DNA of 53,159 nt from an uncultured Butyricimonas sp. (GCA_944320555.1 CALUHX010000016.1:1-53159), one strand, 5' to 3'; shown: positions 24,982 to 33,612, numbered from the stretch's first letter. Notes: generated by a model from the letters alone, not told the origin. Translations and numbers: made by a program.

Positions 24982-27900
24982 ATGAATATAAACGACACGA
25001 AATATATGAAGCAATTGTCCAAAGTTCTTTTATTAGGTTCTGGCGCATTAAAAATCGGAGAGGCCGGAGAGTTTGACTATTCCGGTTCCCAAGCATTGAA
25101 AGCACTTCGGGAAGAAGGCGTCGAGAGCGTTCTGATTAATCCTAACATAGCCACGGTGCAGACATCCGAGGGAGTGGCCGACAAGATTTACTATCTCCCA
25201 GTGACCCCTGAATTTGTGGAGAAAGTCATTGCGAAAGAGCGTCCGGATGGCATATTGCTTTCCTTTGGCGGGCAAACGGCACTGAATTGTGGTGTGGCAC
25301 TTTATAAGAGCGGAGTGCTTGACCGATATGGAGTGCGTGTGCTTGGCACTTCCGTGCAGGCAATCATCGACACGGAAGACCGTGAGATATTCGCCCGCAA
25401 GTTGGACGAAATCGGAGTGAAGACGGCCCGTAGCATTGCGGCTTCCTCAATGGAAGAGGCTTTGGCGGCTGTTGACGAGATTGGTTTTCCCGTCATCATC
25501 CGGGCCGCTTATACTTTGGGCGGTCTTGGTTCAGGTTTTTGTTCCGACCGAGAAGAATTGGAACGCTTGGCAGCGAGCGCATTCTCTTATTCTCCGCAGA
25601 TTCTTGTGGAAGAGTCTCTTAAAGGCTGGAAAGAGGTGGAATACGAGGTGGTGCGTGACGGTTATGACAATTGCATAACAGTTTGCAATATGGAGAATTT
25701 CGATCCCCTTGGCATTCACACGGGGGAGAGTATTGTGGTGGCTCCATCCCAAACGCTTAGCAATAGCGAGTACCATAAATTGCGGGCTATCGCGATACGC
25801 ATTGTCCGTCATATTGGTATCATAGGAGAGTGTAACGTGCAGTACGCCCTTGATCCAGATTCCGAGGATTACCGAGTCATTGAGGTCAACGCCCGGCTTT
25901 CCCGTTCCAGCGCATTGGCATCGAAGGCCACCGGCTATCCCCTTGCTTTTGTGGCGGCCAAATTAGGCATGGGATACGGTTTGCATGAGATAAAGAATTC
26001 AGTGACCAAAGTGACCACGGCTTGCTTCGAGCCCGCTCTTGATTATGTGGTATGTAAAATTCCCCGTTGGGATTTGAATAAATTTGAGGGAGTGTCCAAA
26101 ATGATAGGCTCTTCCATGAAAAGCGTGGGAGAAATCATGGCCATCGGGCGTTCTTTCGAGGAGGCGATTCAGAAAGGTGTCCGCATGATAGGGCAGGGAA
26201 TGCACGGTTTTGTGGGAAACACGGTAAAGGTCGAGGACATTGACGAGGAGCTTGCGCATCCCACGGACTCTCGCTTGTTTGCCATCGCCAAGGCTTTTGA
26301 CGAGGGATATTCCGTTGACCGGATTCACAACCTGACAAAGATTGACCTATGGTTCTTGCAGCGTTTGGAAAACATCCATTTGTTGAAAGAGGAATTGCGC
26401 CAATTCCGTAGCGAGACTTCCATCCCCAAGGAATTGCTTTTGAAGGCCAAACAATATGGATTCTCTGATTTTCAAGTGGCTCGTTTTACGGTAGACGATA
26501 TTTCTCTTTCCGCTCATGAGAGAATGCTCCGGGTGAGGGCCTACCGTAAAAGTCTGGGCATATTGCCTTGCGTTAAGCAAATAGACACGTTGGCTGGAGA
26601 GTATCCGGCTCAGACGAATTATCTTTACGTCACGTATAATGGAACGAAGAACGATGTGGAGTATGAACATGACGGTCGTTCTGTCGTCGTGTTGGGTTCC
26701 GGGGCGTATCGCATCGGCTCGTCGGTCGAGTTTGACTGGTGCGGGGTTAGTGCCCTCAATACGATTCGAAGGATGGGTTTCCGTTCAGTGATGATTAATT
26801 ACAATCCGGAGACGGTGAGCACGGATTACGACGCTTGTGACCGGCTTTATTTTGACGAGCTTTCTTTTGAGCGTGTGATGGATATTATGGAACTGGAAGA
26901 GCCTCGAGGCGTGATTGTCTCGACCGGCGGTCAGATTCCAAATAATCTGGCCATGCGTCTTCACGGACAGCGTGTGCCCATTTTGGGAACCTCCCCTGAG
27001 TCTATAGACCGGGCCGAGGACCGGCAGAAGTTTTCTTCCATGTGCGACGGCCTTGGCATTGACCAGCCACGTTGGAGCGAATTGACGAGTATGGACGATA
27101 TTTGCCGTTTTGTGGACAAGGTCGGATTCCCTGTGCTTATTCGGCCTTCTTATGTCCTTTCCGGTGCCGCCATGAATGTTGTTTCCAATAAAGAGGAGTT
27201 GACACATTTCCTTGAGTTGGCGGTGGAGGTTTCCAAAGACCATCCCGTTGTTGTCTCGGAATTCGTTGAGCAGGCCAAGGAGGTGGAGATCGATGCTGTG
27301 GCGCAGGAGGGGGAAATCAAGGCATACGCCATCAGTGAGCATGTGGAGTTTGCCGGAGTCCATTCCGGAGACGCCACGATTGTTTTCCCCGCACAGAAAC
27401 TTTACGTCGAGACAATCCGCCGTATTAAACGGATAGCTCGCTCCGTTGCCCGGGAATTGAATATATCCGGACCGTTTAACATGCAGTTTCTTGCCAAGGA
27501 CAACGACATTAAGGTCATTGAGTGTAACCTTCGGGCTTCGCGGTCTTTCCCATTCGTGTCGAAGGTGCTGAAGTATAATTTCATTGACATGGCCACTCGC
27601 ATCATGCTTGGCGAGGAGGTGGCTCCTTTGGCGAAGTCCTTTTTTGACCTTGACTATGTGGGGGTAAAGGCCTCCCAATTCTCTTTCGCCCGGTTGTTGA
27701 AAGCTGATCCTGTCCTTGGAGTGGACATGGCCTCCACGGGTGAAGTGGGCTGTCTTGGAGAGAATTATTATGAAGCGATTCTCAAGAGCATGTTCTCTGT
27801 GGGCCACCATGTGCCTCGGAAGGGTGTTCTTGTTTCTTCCGGTCCGGCGAGGTCCAAGGTCGAGTTGTTGAATTCCACCCGCATGTTAATAGAAAAAGGC

Positions 27901-28218
27901 TATGCGGTATATGCCACGGAAGGCACGGCGAAGTTTCTTGGCGAGAATGGAATTGAGGTGCCGGTTCTTTATTGGCCTGACGAGCAACGGGAGCCGAATG
28001 TGATGGATTATCTCCGCCATGGCAAGGTCGACTTGGTTATCAATATTCCCAAGAATCACACCCGCCGAGAGTTGGACAATGGATATACGATTCGCCGTGC
28101 CGCAGTGGATTATAATATTCCTCTGATTACAAACTCCCGATTAGCGAGCGCTTATATTTATGCTTTTTGCCGTGTCGCTCCTGCCGATATCGCTGTCAAG
28201 AGTTGGGATGAATATTAA
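24982..28218 (+). CDS. carB: Carbamoyl-phosphate synthase large subunit
   Basis: 1078 residues, the normal full length. It has two homologous halves, each beginning with a lysine/glycine-rich phosphate-binding segment (KVLLLGSGALKIGEAGEFDY and VVVLGSGAYRIGSSVEFDW) and containing an ATP-grasp domain (GFPVIIRAAYTLGGLGSG; GFPVLIRPSYVLSGAAMNV). The last ~130 residues are an MGS-like allosteric domain (LVSSGPARSKVELLNSTRMLIEKGYAVYATEGTAKFL). An ATG at 25006 is an alternative start. Confidence 0.97.
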   Translation: MNINDTKYMKQLSKVLLLGSGALKIGEAGEFDYSGSQALKALREEGVESVLINPNIATVQTSEGVADKIYYLPVTPEFVEKVIAKERPDGILLSFGGQTALNCGVALYKSGVLDRYGVRVLGTSVQAIIDTEDREIFARKLDEIGVKTARSIAASSMEEALAAVDEIGFPVIIRAAYTLGGLGSGFCSDREELERLAASAFSYSPQILVEESLKGWKEVEYEVVRDGYDNCITVCNMENFDPLGIHTGESIVVAPSQTLSNSEYHKLRAIAIRIVRHIGIIGECNVQYALDPDSEDYRVIEVNARLSRSSALASKATGYPLAFVAAKLGMGYGLHEIKNSVTKVTTACFEPALDYVVCKIPRWDLNKFEGVSKMIGSSMKSVGEIMAIGRSFEEAIQKGVRMIGQGMHGFVGNTVKVEDIDEELAHPTDSRLFAIAKAFDEGYSVDRIHNLTKIDLWFLQRLENIHLLKEELRQFRSETSIPKELLLKAKQYGFSDFQVARFTVDDISLSAHERMLRVRAYRKSLGILPCVKQIDTLAGEYPAQTNYLYVTYNGTKNDVEYEHDGRSVVVLGSGAYRIGSSVEFDWCGVSALNTIRRMGFRSVMINYNPETVSTDYDACDRLYFDELSFERVMDIMELEEPRGVIVSTGGQIPNNLAMRLHGQRVPILGTSPESIDRAEDRQKFSSMCDGLGIDQPRWSELTSMDDICRFVDKVGFPVLIRPSYVLSGAAMNVVSNKEELTHFLELAVEVSKDHPVVVSEFVEQAKEVEIDAVAQEGEIKAYAISEHVEFAGVHSGDATIVFPAQKLYVETIRRIKRIARSVARELNISGPFNMQFLAKDNDIKVIECNLRASRSFPFVSKVLKYNFIDMATRIMLGEEVAPLAKSFFDLDYVGVKASQFSFARLLKADPVLGVDMASTGEVGCLGENYYEAILKSMFSVGHHVPRKGVLVSSGPARSKVELLNSTRMLIEKGYAVYATEGTAKFLGENGIEVPVLYWPDEQREPNVMDYLRHGKVDLVINIPKNHTRRELDNGYTIRRAAVDYNIPLITNSRLASAYIYAFCRVAPADIAVKSWDEY

Positions 28219-28245
28219 TTCGCCGATGTCGTATTTGTTTCTACA

Positions 28246-28361
28246 CAGAGGAAGGAACCTTGGGATTCCTTCTCTCTGTATTGTACGTTTATGGAGTGGC
28301 ATTCGTGTGCACAAGGATTGAGACGAGGGCTTCTTGGATGGGACTCTCCTTGTGTTCTTTT
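28246..28361 (+). terminator. Two successive hairpins ending carAB
   Basis: A first stem uses GAAGGAA and TTCCTTC (about 28250-28273) without a T-run. A second uses CACAAGGA (28310-28317) and TCCTTGTG (28347-28354) and is followed by TTCTTTTT, a reasonable terminator. Between 28218 and 28437 there is otherwise no supported gene. Confidence 0.6.
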
Positions 28362-28437
28362 TGGAGGTTTTGCATAAAATTGTTTTTCAAAGTAGAATAA
28401 CTTATTTGAAGAGAGTGATTAATTTGTTTTTTTCGCG

Positions 28438-28445
28438 TATATTTG
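28438..28445 (+). promoter_or_regulatory. -7 promoter element of the radical SAM/kinase/caspase island
   Basis: TATATTTG is a full TAnnTTTG match in an AT-rich block, about 50 nt before the small gene at 28497. It is the probable start of the first transcript of the island. Confidence 0.55.
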
Positions 28446-28496
28446 TGAGCAATCGTCGAGTTCTTTAAGCTCGGGCAAACAAAATGGCAGTCGCTT

Positions 28497-28673
28497 ATGG
28501 AAGATATGGAAGAAAAACGAAATGCTTTGCAGATTGACGTTAATCTGCAAGGTGGTTCGTATGACGATGAGATTGTGAAAGTGCCGGAACGAGGCATTGG
28601 TGGAATCTCCTATTTGGTCACGATGAGGACTAAAGGCGCTTCGGGAACGTTGAATGTTATCAATTTTCGATGA
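28497..28673 (+). CDS. 58-residue small protein of unknown function
   Basis: A short frame starting MEDMEEKRNALQIDVNLQG and ending GASGTLNVINFR. It has no signal peptide or cysteine; the N-terminus is acidic and helical and the rest is predicted beta (IVKVPERGIGGISYLVTMRT). It lies between a good promoter and the LytTR gene, with only three bases to the next ATG, which supports translation. It could be a co-regulator or partner of the LytTR protein, or a second peptide substrate of the radical SAM enzyme, although it lacks the YGGP motif. No family recognised. Confidence 0.55.
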   Translation: MEDMEEKRNALQIDVNLQGGSYDDEIVKVPERGIGGISYLVTMRTKGASGTLNVINFR

Positions 28674-28676
28674 ATT

Positions 28677-29054
28677 ATGAAAACTGTTTATTTGTATTTG
28701 AATTCGAGGGACGAGTTGCTGAGGATAGATATCAGCAAGATAGTTTATTTCGAGGCGGACGGGAACTATACGAACATCGTGTTGGCGAACCAGTTAAGAG
28801 GGGTTGTTTGCATGAATCTTGCCCGGATGCAGGAAATGTTGAGCGAGCGGCTGAAAGAGCAGGCGAGCATTTTTGCCCGAGTAGGGAAGAGGCATATTAT
28901 CAATCATACGTATGTGTATCAGATTAACGTATTGAGACAGAAGTTGGTGCTTAGCGATGGGGAGCGGTTTGCCTTTTCGTTGGACATATCGAAAGAGGCA
29001 CTCAAGAAATTGAAAGAATTATATGAAGGAGGGACGACAGGAAAACGGGAATAG
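28677..29054 (+). CDS. Stand-alone LytTR DNA-binding protein
   Basis: A 125-residue protein that is essentially one LytTR domain: IDISKIVYFEADGNYTNIVLA, LARMQEMLSERLKEQASIFARVGKRHIINHTYVYQIN, LVLSDGERFAFSLDISKEALKKL. The phrase YFEADGNYT and the conserved R-x-x-K-H-x-I-N segment are the family hallmarks. There is no receiver domain, so activity must depend on another protein or on expression level. It is directly upstream of the radical SAM gene and is the obvious candidate regulator of the island. Confidence 0.9.
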   Translation: MKTVYLYLNSRDELLRIDISKIVYFEADGNYTNIVLANQLRGVVCMNLARMQEMLSERLKEQASIFARVGKRHIINHTYVYQINVLRQKLVLSDGERFAFSLDISKEALKKLKELYEGGTTGKRE

Positions 29055-29064
29055 CTATGGGTTT

Positions 29065-30135
29065 ATGGACAGATTAAGGCAGATAGAGCGAGAAATCGCT
29101 TATTGGAATACGGAGCGGTTGAAAATAACGCATCCGTTGCGACAGTTGTTTTGGGAATGCACGTTACGGTGTAATCTTTCGTGCCGCCATTGCGGGAGCG
29201 ATTGCAAGAAAGAGGCGGAGACGGAGGATATGCCGCTGGAGCAGTTTCTGCCAGTGCTGGACGAGATCAAACAACACCAACCGGGAGTGAAAACCATCGT
29301 GTTTACGGTGGGAGGCGAGCCGTTGGTGCGTCGGGATTTGTTGGAATGTGGCCGGGCTATTACGAAGCGAGGTTTTTATTGGGGAATGGTAACGAACGGG
29401 CAGTTGCTCGATAGGGCGATGATGCGGGCGTTGATGGAGGCGGGTTTATGTTCGATGTCGGTGGACATAGACGGATTGCGCAAGGAACACAATTGGCTAC
29501 GAAACAATGAGGACAGTTTCGCTCGGGCGTACAATGCCATCGGATATATGCGGGAAGAGCCTCGGTTGACGTGGGACGTGATTACTTGTGTGCATAAGCG
29601 GAATATTGGACAGCTGGAGGCTATTAAAGCAATGCTTGCCGAAGCAGGAGTGAAAAGGTGGCGTTGTTTTACCATCGTGCCGATGGGAAGGGCGAAAGGC
29701 GATGAGGAATTGGCGTTGAGTGACGAGGAATTCAAAGAACTGATGGCGTTTATCGCACGGACTCGGCGGGAAGGGAAGATCCGGTTGTCGTATGCCTGCG
29801 AAGGATATTTGGGCGATTATGAAGGGTTGGCGCGCGACCATTATTATTCGTGCCGTGCCGGATTGACAGTGGCTTCCGTGTTGAACGACGGAGGAATCTC
29901 GGGTTGCTTGAGCATACGCAGCAATTATCGGCAGGGCAATATTTTCACGGACCGGTTTTGGGATGTGTGGACCGGACGGTTTCAAAAGTATCGCAACCGA
30001 GAATGGATGCGGGCGGGAGAATGTGGCGAATGCGAGGTGTTCCGTTGGTGTCAAGGCAATGGGATGCATTTGCGTGATGAGGATGGCGCATTGTTGAGGT
30101 GTCATTATAAACAATTAAATAGCAGAAAAGCATGA
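29065..30135 (+). CDS. Radical SAM/SPASM peptide-modifying enzyme
   Basis: About 356 residues. The radical SAM [4Fe-4S] motif is CNLSCRHC near the N-terminus, followed by VFTVGGEPLVRRDLLECG (the GGEP motif binding SAM). The C-terminal SPASM-type domain carries Cys in SCRAG, GCLSIRSNYRQGNI, CGECEVFRWCQGNG and LLRCHY, enough for auxiliary clusters. This architecture is typical of enzymes that modify ribosomal peptides; it resembles the Bacteroidota type found beside YGxP-containing lipoproteins (rSAM/lipoprotein systems), an assignment from memory. The gene overlaps the repeat-peptide gene by 4 nt (ATGA), which couples enzyme to substrate. A start 14 codons upstream, inside the LytTR gene, is possible. 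Confidence 0.88.
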   Translation: MDRLRQIEREIAYWNTERLKITHPLRQLFWECTLRCNLSCRHCGSDCKKEAETEDMPLEQFLPVLDEIKQHQPGVKTIVFTVGGEPLVRRDLLECGRAITKRGFYWGMVTNGQLLDRAMMRALMEAGLCSMSVDIDGLRKEHNWLRNNEDSFARAYNAIGYMREEPRLTWDVITCVHKRNIGQLEAIKAMLAEAGVKRWRCFTIVPMGRAKGDEELALSDEEFKELMAFIARTRREGKIRLSYACEGYLGDYEGLARDHYYSCRAGLTVASVLNDGGISGCLSIRSNYRQGNIFTDRFWDVWTGRFQKYRNREWMRAGECGECEVFRWCQGNGMHLRDEDGALLRCHYKQLNSRKA

Positions 30136-30485
30136 AAAAGGAAGAGGCAAAAGACACGGCGATGGTCACCAGTCCGGCTGCGGCGGGAGGCACAATTGGC
30201 GGAATGAGAGTGAGAGGTTTGCAGAACGACGGAGAGCGAACGGTGTCTACCCATGAGGAGAAGGTGGCAGAGGAGGATGTGATTGCAGTTAAGACAGAGG
30301 GAACAGTGATGATTGACGATGTGGTGGAAGTGTATGGGGGACCACCGGAAGTGGAGGAATGGGAAAAGAAAGAAGAGATTGACGACATGATGGTGGAGTA
30401 TGGCGGACCGAATATGTTGAAAGAGGAAAAATACGCGCCGGATATCGATGACATGGCGCCAATGTATGGGCCGCCGATTGCGTAG
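30132..30485 (+). CDS. Probable multi-core RiPP precursor with YG(G)P repeats
   Basis: A 117-residue acidic protein without signal peptide. Residues 1-60 form a leader (with AAAGGTIGGMRVRGL near residues 17-30). Residues 61-117 hold three copies of one unit at an exact 22-residue period: IDDVVEVYGGPPE (from 61), IDDMMVEYGGPNM (from 83) and IDDMAPMYGPPIA (from 105), with tyrosines at 68, 90 and 112. The last ends the protein. Acidic-lysine spacers (EVEEWEKKE, LKEEKYAP) separate the first two cores from the next. Tight coupling to the radical SAM/SPASM gene makes these Tyr-Gly-Pro motifs the likely modification sites. No named precursor family was recognised. Confidence 0.75.
   Translation: MKKEEAKDTAMVTSPAAAGGTIGGMRVRGLQNDGERTVSTHEEKVAEEDVIAVKTEGTVMIDDVVEVYGGPPEVEEWEKKEEIDDMMVEYGGPNMLKEEKYAPDIDDMAPMYGPPIA
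30312..30482 (+). repeat. Three 22-codon repeats encoding the putative cores
   Basis: Each 66-bp unit encodes IDD, four or five variable residues, Tyr-Gly-(Gly/Pro)-Pro and a charged spacer. The third is shortened at the stop codon. DNA identity between units is low compared with the conserved IDD and YG.P residues, suggesting selection on the peptide rather than recent duplication. Confidence 0.7.
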
Positions 30486-30527
30486 GCGGGAAAGCAAATG
30501 ATATTTTAACTGATAGAAAATAACATT

Positions 30528-31313
30528 ATGGAGATATTGATTGGTAAAGAGCCGGGACAGGGGCGATTGCTTGTTTCGGTGAGTGTAAACGGCAAAGTGA
30601 AGATGGCGGCGATGGGAGGTGTGGGCAGCGTGCCCAGAAGTGTGAGTCGATGCTTTCCTGCGGAAGGGCGCGCTCATTGCAAGATTGAAGTCGATTCCAA
30701 GGGAACGATGGTCATTACTAATTTGAAACCTGAAAATGTGACATATGTCGACGGAATGGAGATTGTGGCGAAGAAAATAACGGGGAATAGCCAAGTGACT
30801 CTTGGAAAGGACAAATATGCCGTGGATATAAACGCAGTGGTGAATATCGCCAAGAAACTTGCCGGCCAGGAAGGAAGCGATGAAGATAACAAAGAGAAAA
30901 AGTTTTTCATTCAGCCTTTGAAGAAAGTGTGGGACACTTACCATGACGAGATGTTCAATCTTCAGAAACGACAGAAGAATCTGGGACTGATTAAAAGCTT
31001 GTATATTCCTTGCACGATATTGAGTTCGGGTGCAGGTTTTTTGGCCAAACATGTTGGATTGGCGGACAGTACGGCGCAGGCGGTATCTTTTGTGTTGTAT
31101 GGAGGGGCTGCGGTCATTTTGTTCTATGGGCTGTATCGGAGCTTTACGGACAAAAGCTTGGAGGAAAAGGAACAAATCGGCGAGCGGTTTGAACATGATT
31201 ACGTGTGTCCGAATCCTGAATGCCGTCATTTCTTGGGCTACCAAAAGTATGACATCTTGCGCCAAAGCAAGAATTGCCCTTATTGTAAATGCAAGTGGAT
31301 AGAGAAACCATGA
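30528..31313 (+). CDS. Membrane FHA-like/zinc-ribbon protein
   Basis: 261 residues. The N-terminal ~100 residues resemble a forkhead-associated domain (MEILIGKEP, VSRCFPAEGRAHCKIEVDSKG, ITNLKPENVTYVDG, QVTLGKDKYAVDI), which would bind phosphothreonine made by the neighbouring kinase; the usual Gly-Arg is replaced by a serine-arginine segment, so the match is partial. Two transmembrane helices follow (IKSLYIPCTILSSGAGFLA and AVSFVLYGGAAVILFYGLY). The C-terminus is a zinc ribbon (CPNPEC...CPYCKCKW). It lies 42 nt after the repeat-peptide gene and 13 nt before the kinase gene, suggesting a membrane adaptor. Confidence 0.7.
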   Translation: MEILIGKEPGQGRLLVSVSVNGKVKMAAMGGVGSVPRSVSRCFPAEGRAHCKIEVDSKGTMVITNLKPENVTYVDGMEIVAKKITGNSQVTLGKDKYAVDINAVVNIAKKLAGQEGSDEDNKEKKFFIQPLKKVWDTYHDEMFNLQKRQKNLGLIKSLYIPCTILSSGAGFLAKHVGLADSTAQAVSFVLYGGAAVILFYGLYRSFTDKSLEEKEQIGERFEHDYVCPNPECRHFLGYQKYDILRQSKNCPYCKCKWIEKP

Positions 31314-31326
31314 AAGAGTAAATTTA

Positions 31327-32910
31327 ATGTTGATTTGTATGGATTTGCCAGTAAATACCTTGTTGCAAGGAGGAAAATATCGGATAGTCCGTTTCATTGG
31401 TAGCGGAGGATTTGGTTGCACTTATGAGGCGGAACATGTGATGTTGGAAAAGCGTGTGGCGATTAAGGAGTTTTTCGTGAAAGATTTCTGTAACCGGGAT
31501 GAAATGACGGCGTGTGTGACGGTGGGGACGGAGAGCAAGCGGAAATTGGTGGATAAGTTGAAGCGGAAATTCGTGGACGAAGCCAAGTCTTTGAGTCAGT
31601 TGCGGCATCCGGGTATTGTGAGTGTGTCGGATGTGTTTGAGGAAAACGGGACGGCTTATTTCGTGATGGACTATATCGAGGGGAGTTCACTGAGCGAGCT
31701 CATTGCTCGAGAGAAACGACTGCCGGAGAAGCGGGCATTGAGATACATTCGCCAAGCAGGAACAGCTTTGCGGTATGTGCATGGGCATAATCGGCTTCAT
31801 TTGGATGTGAAGCCGGGTAATATCATGATAAACACAGCGGACGAGGCGGTGCTTATAGATTTTGGCGCTTCGAAGCAATATGACGAGGCGGGAGGAGAAA
31901 ATACGTCCACATTGATGGGAAGGACCCCGGGATACGCGCCGCTGGAGCAGATGGGGAATGATGTGGTGAAATTCATGCCGGCAACGGACATTTATGCTTT
32001 GGGAGCCACTCTCTACAAATCGTTGACCGGGCAGACTCCTTTGAGCGCAACGTTACTTGCGAGCGGAGAGGCGCTTGACCCGTTGCCGAAGTCAATAAGC
32101 GAGTCAACCCGGAAAGCAGTGGAAGCGGCGATGCGACTTAACAAGAAAGAACGGCCACAGACAGTGGAGGAGTTTTTGGAGATGTTAGATGAGAAGGGAG
32201 AAGGTGACACGGAATTGAGCGAGCGACCTAAAGTGGTGGTTAAACCCAAGCGAGAGGAGGAACCAGAAAGGATATCTGTGGCAAATAGGAAGCGAAAATG
32301 GCCGTTGTTCGCATTTCTTTGTGCGGCAATTGTTATTGCAGTGGGGATATTTGTGTGGCCGAAAGGGGAGGAGGGGAACGTCATCAATGGACATCGATAT
32401 GTGGATTTGGGGCTAAGCGTGAAATGGGCGACGGTAAATATTGGCTCGCCTCTTCAGGAGGGAGCAGGAGATTATTATGCGTGGGGAGTCACAACAACTG
32501 GTGATAAATTGGAGTATTCAGAAAAGAGTTATTCTGTGGATGTGGGTATTGCCGGAGACATTGGCGGATCGCAGTATGATGTCGCCAGAACGGTTTGGGG
32601 AGGGAGTTGGCGTTTGCCTACCAAGGATGAGTTTGAGGAATTAAAGAATAAGTGTAAATGGGAATGGATTGTAAAAGAGTATTTTAGTGGTTATAAGATT
32701 ACCGGTCCCAGTGGTAATTCCATTTATCTTCCCGCCGGAGGATATCGCAACGGGTATTCGAAACATGAAGTGGGCAGGCGGGGAGAATATTGGACATCGA
32801 CACCTTTTGATGACAAGAACGCTTATTCCTTGACGTTTGATGGTGAGATGTCTTATGTGAGTTGTTTTCCCAAGTATGTCGGGCGGAACATCCGCCCTGT
32901 CACAGAATAA
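31327..32910 (+). CDS. Ser/Thr protein kinase with membrane anchor and FISUMP domain
   Basis: 527 residues. Residues ~18-290 are a Hanks-type kinase: glycine loop GSGGFG (25-30), VAIK with Lys47, catalytic HLDVKPGNIM (Asp160, Asn165; the Arg of the usual HRD is Leu), DFG (178-180) and a GRTPGYAPLEQ activation-loop end. All catalytic residues are present. A basic linker and one transmembrane helix (WPLFAFLCAAIVIAVGIFVW, about 325-345) lead to a C-terminal FISUMP-like domain (RYVDLGLSVKWATVN, GDYYAWGVTTTGDK, WRLPTKDEFEELKNKC, GEYWTSTPFDDKNAYSL, VGRNIRPVTE) outside the cytoplasm. That places the sensor outside and the kinase inside. Confidence 0.9.
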   Translation: MLICMDLPVNTLLQGGKYRIVRFIGSGGFGCTYEAEHVMLEKRVAIKEFFVKDFCNRDEMTACVTVGTESKRKLVDKLKRKFVDEAKSLSQLRHPGIVSVSDVFEENGTAYFVMDYIEGSSLSELIAREKRLPEKRALRYIRQAGTALRYVHGHNRLHLDVKPGNIMINTADEAVLIDFGASKQYDEAGGENTSTLMGRTPGYAPLEQMGNDVVKFMPATDIYALGATLYKSLTGQTPLSATLLASGEALDPLPKSISESTRKAVEAAMRLNKKERPQTVEEFLEMLDEKGEGDTELSERPKVVVKPKREEEPERISVANRKRKWPLFAFLCAAIVIAVGIFVWPKGEEGNVINGHRYVDLGLSVKWATVNIGSPLQEGAGDYYAWGVTTTGDKLEYSEKSYSVDVGIAGDIGGSQYDVARTVWGGSWRLPTKDEFEELKNKCKWEWIVKEYFSGYKITGPSGNSIYLPAGGYRNGYSKHEVGRRGEYWTSTPFDDKNAYSLTFDGEMSYVSCFPKYVGRNIRPVTE

Positions 32911-32972
32911 AACGGTGGAAGGGCGCATTTCGTGTATTAAAGGGGACGTTTTGTACAGAATGGGGGAAAACG

Positions 32973-33004
32973 TTTGGAAAAGGGGAATGTGGGTCATACT
33001 TTTG
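32973..33004 (+). promoter_or_regulatory. Internal promoter of the island (TTTG, 20 nt, TACTTTTG)
   Basis: TTTG (32973-32976) and TACTTTTG (32997-33004) are separated by 20 nt, a full Bacteroidota promoter, 33 nt before the ATG at 33038. It divides the island into two transcription units and excludes the upstream in-frame ATG at 32876 as start. Confidence 0.65.
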
Positions 33005-33037
33005 TATCAAGAAATAACAATTCAAATATTTACGAGT

Positions 33038-33589
33038 ATGAAAAAGGAGACAAAAGAAAACATTAAATCGAACATGGCCGCAGGAGCGGGTGCGGCTGTG
33101 GGTTCCGGAATCGGAGTGGTGGCCGGTAGTGTGATTGCGACGGATGTGAATGCGGCGGAGACATCGGAAATGCCTATTCATACGGAAGAGGAGGAAGAAG
33201 TAGTGGTCGTGTCGTCGGCCCCGGAACGGCAGACAACACAACAGTCCGTCGCTTCGTCCGCATCCGGTCTGGAGGGAGAACCAGAGGTGGAAGTGGTGAG
33301 TTATGAAACCGTAATGAACGATGATGGCAGTGTGATGGACGTGGCCGTGGTGAGTGTGGATGGACAACAGGCCGTGGTGGCGGATGTGGACATGGACGGG
33401 ATGGCCGATGTGGTCCTTTCCGATGTGAATGGAAACGGGACCCTGGAAGATAACGAGTTTGTTGACGTGACCGGACAAGGCATTATGATGACACCATTCC
33501 AAGAGGTGGCACAGGAGGGGAGTCCCACGACTTTGGCTCATAACCAAGATTATGTGAACGATGCGGACGTGACGGATTACATGGCTTGA
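33038..33589 (+). CDS. EF-hand-loop membrane protein (paralogue 1)
   Basis: 183 residues. A glycine/alanine-rich hydrophobic segment (MAAGAGAAVGSGIGVVAGSVIA, about 13-34) acts as leader or anchor; an acidic linker follows. Residues ~100-127 carry beta strands and a calcium-type loop DVDMDGMADVVL, then DVNGNGTLEDNE (129-140). The protein ends DYVNDADVTDYMA. The same order (hydrophobic segment, acidic linker, VDGQ-strand, one or two EF-type loops, aspartate/tyrosine tail) recurs in the gene at 35139. Function unknown; probably an envelope calcium-binding protein. Confidence 0.75.
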   Translation: MKKETKENIKSNMAAGAGAAVGSGIGVVAGSVIATDVNAAETSEMPIHTEEEEEVVVVSSAPERQTTQQSVASSASGLEGEPEVEVVSYETVMNDDGSVMDVAVVSVDGQQAVVADVDMDGMADVVLSDVNGNGTLEDNEFVDVTGQGIMMTPFQEVAQEGSPTTLAHNQDYVNDADVTDYMA

Positions 33590-33612
33590 TTAATCGGCGG
33601 GAGGAAATAAAA

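Noticed and set aside
28289-28597. Minus-strand 102-codon frame over the carB terminator
   Set aside because: Overlaps terminators and the island promoter; composition like translated hairpins.
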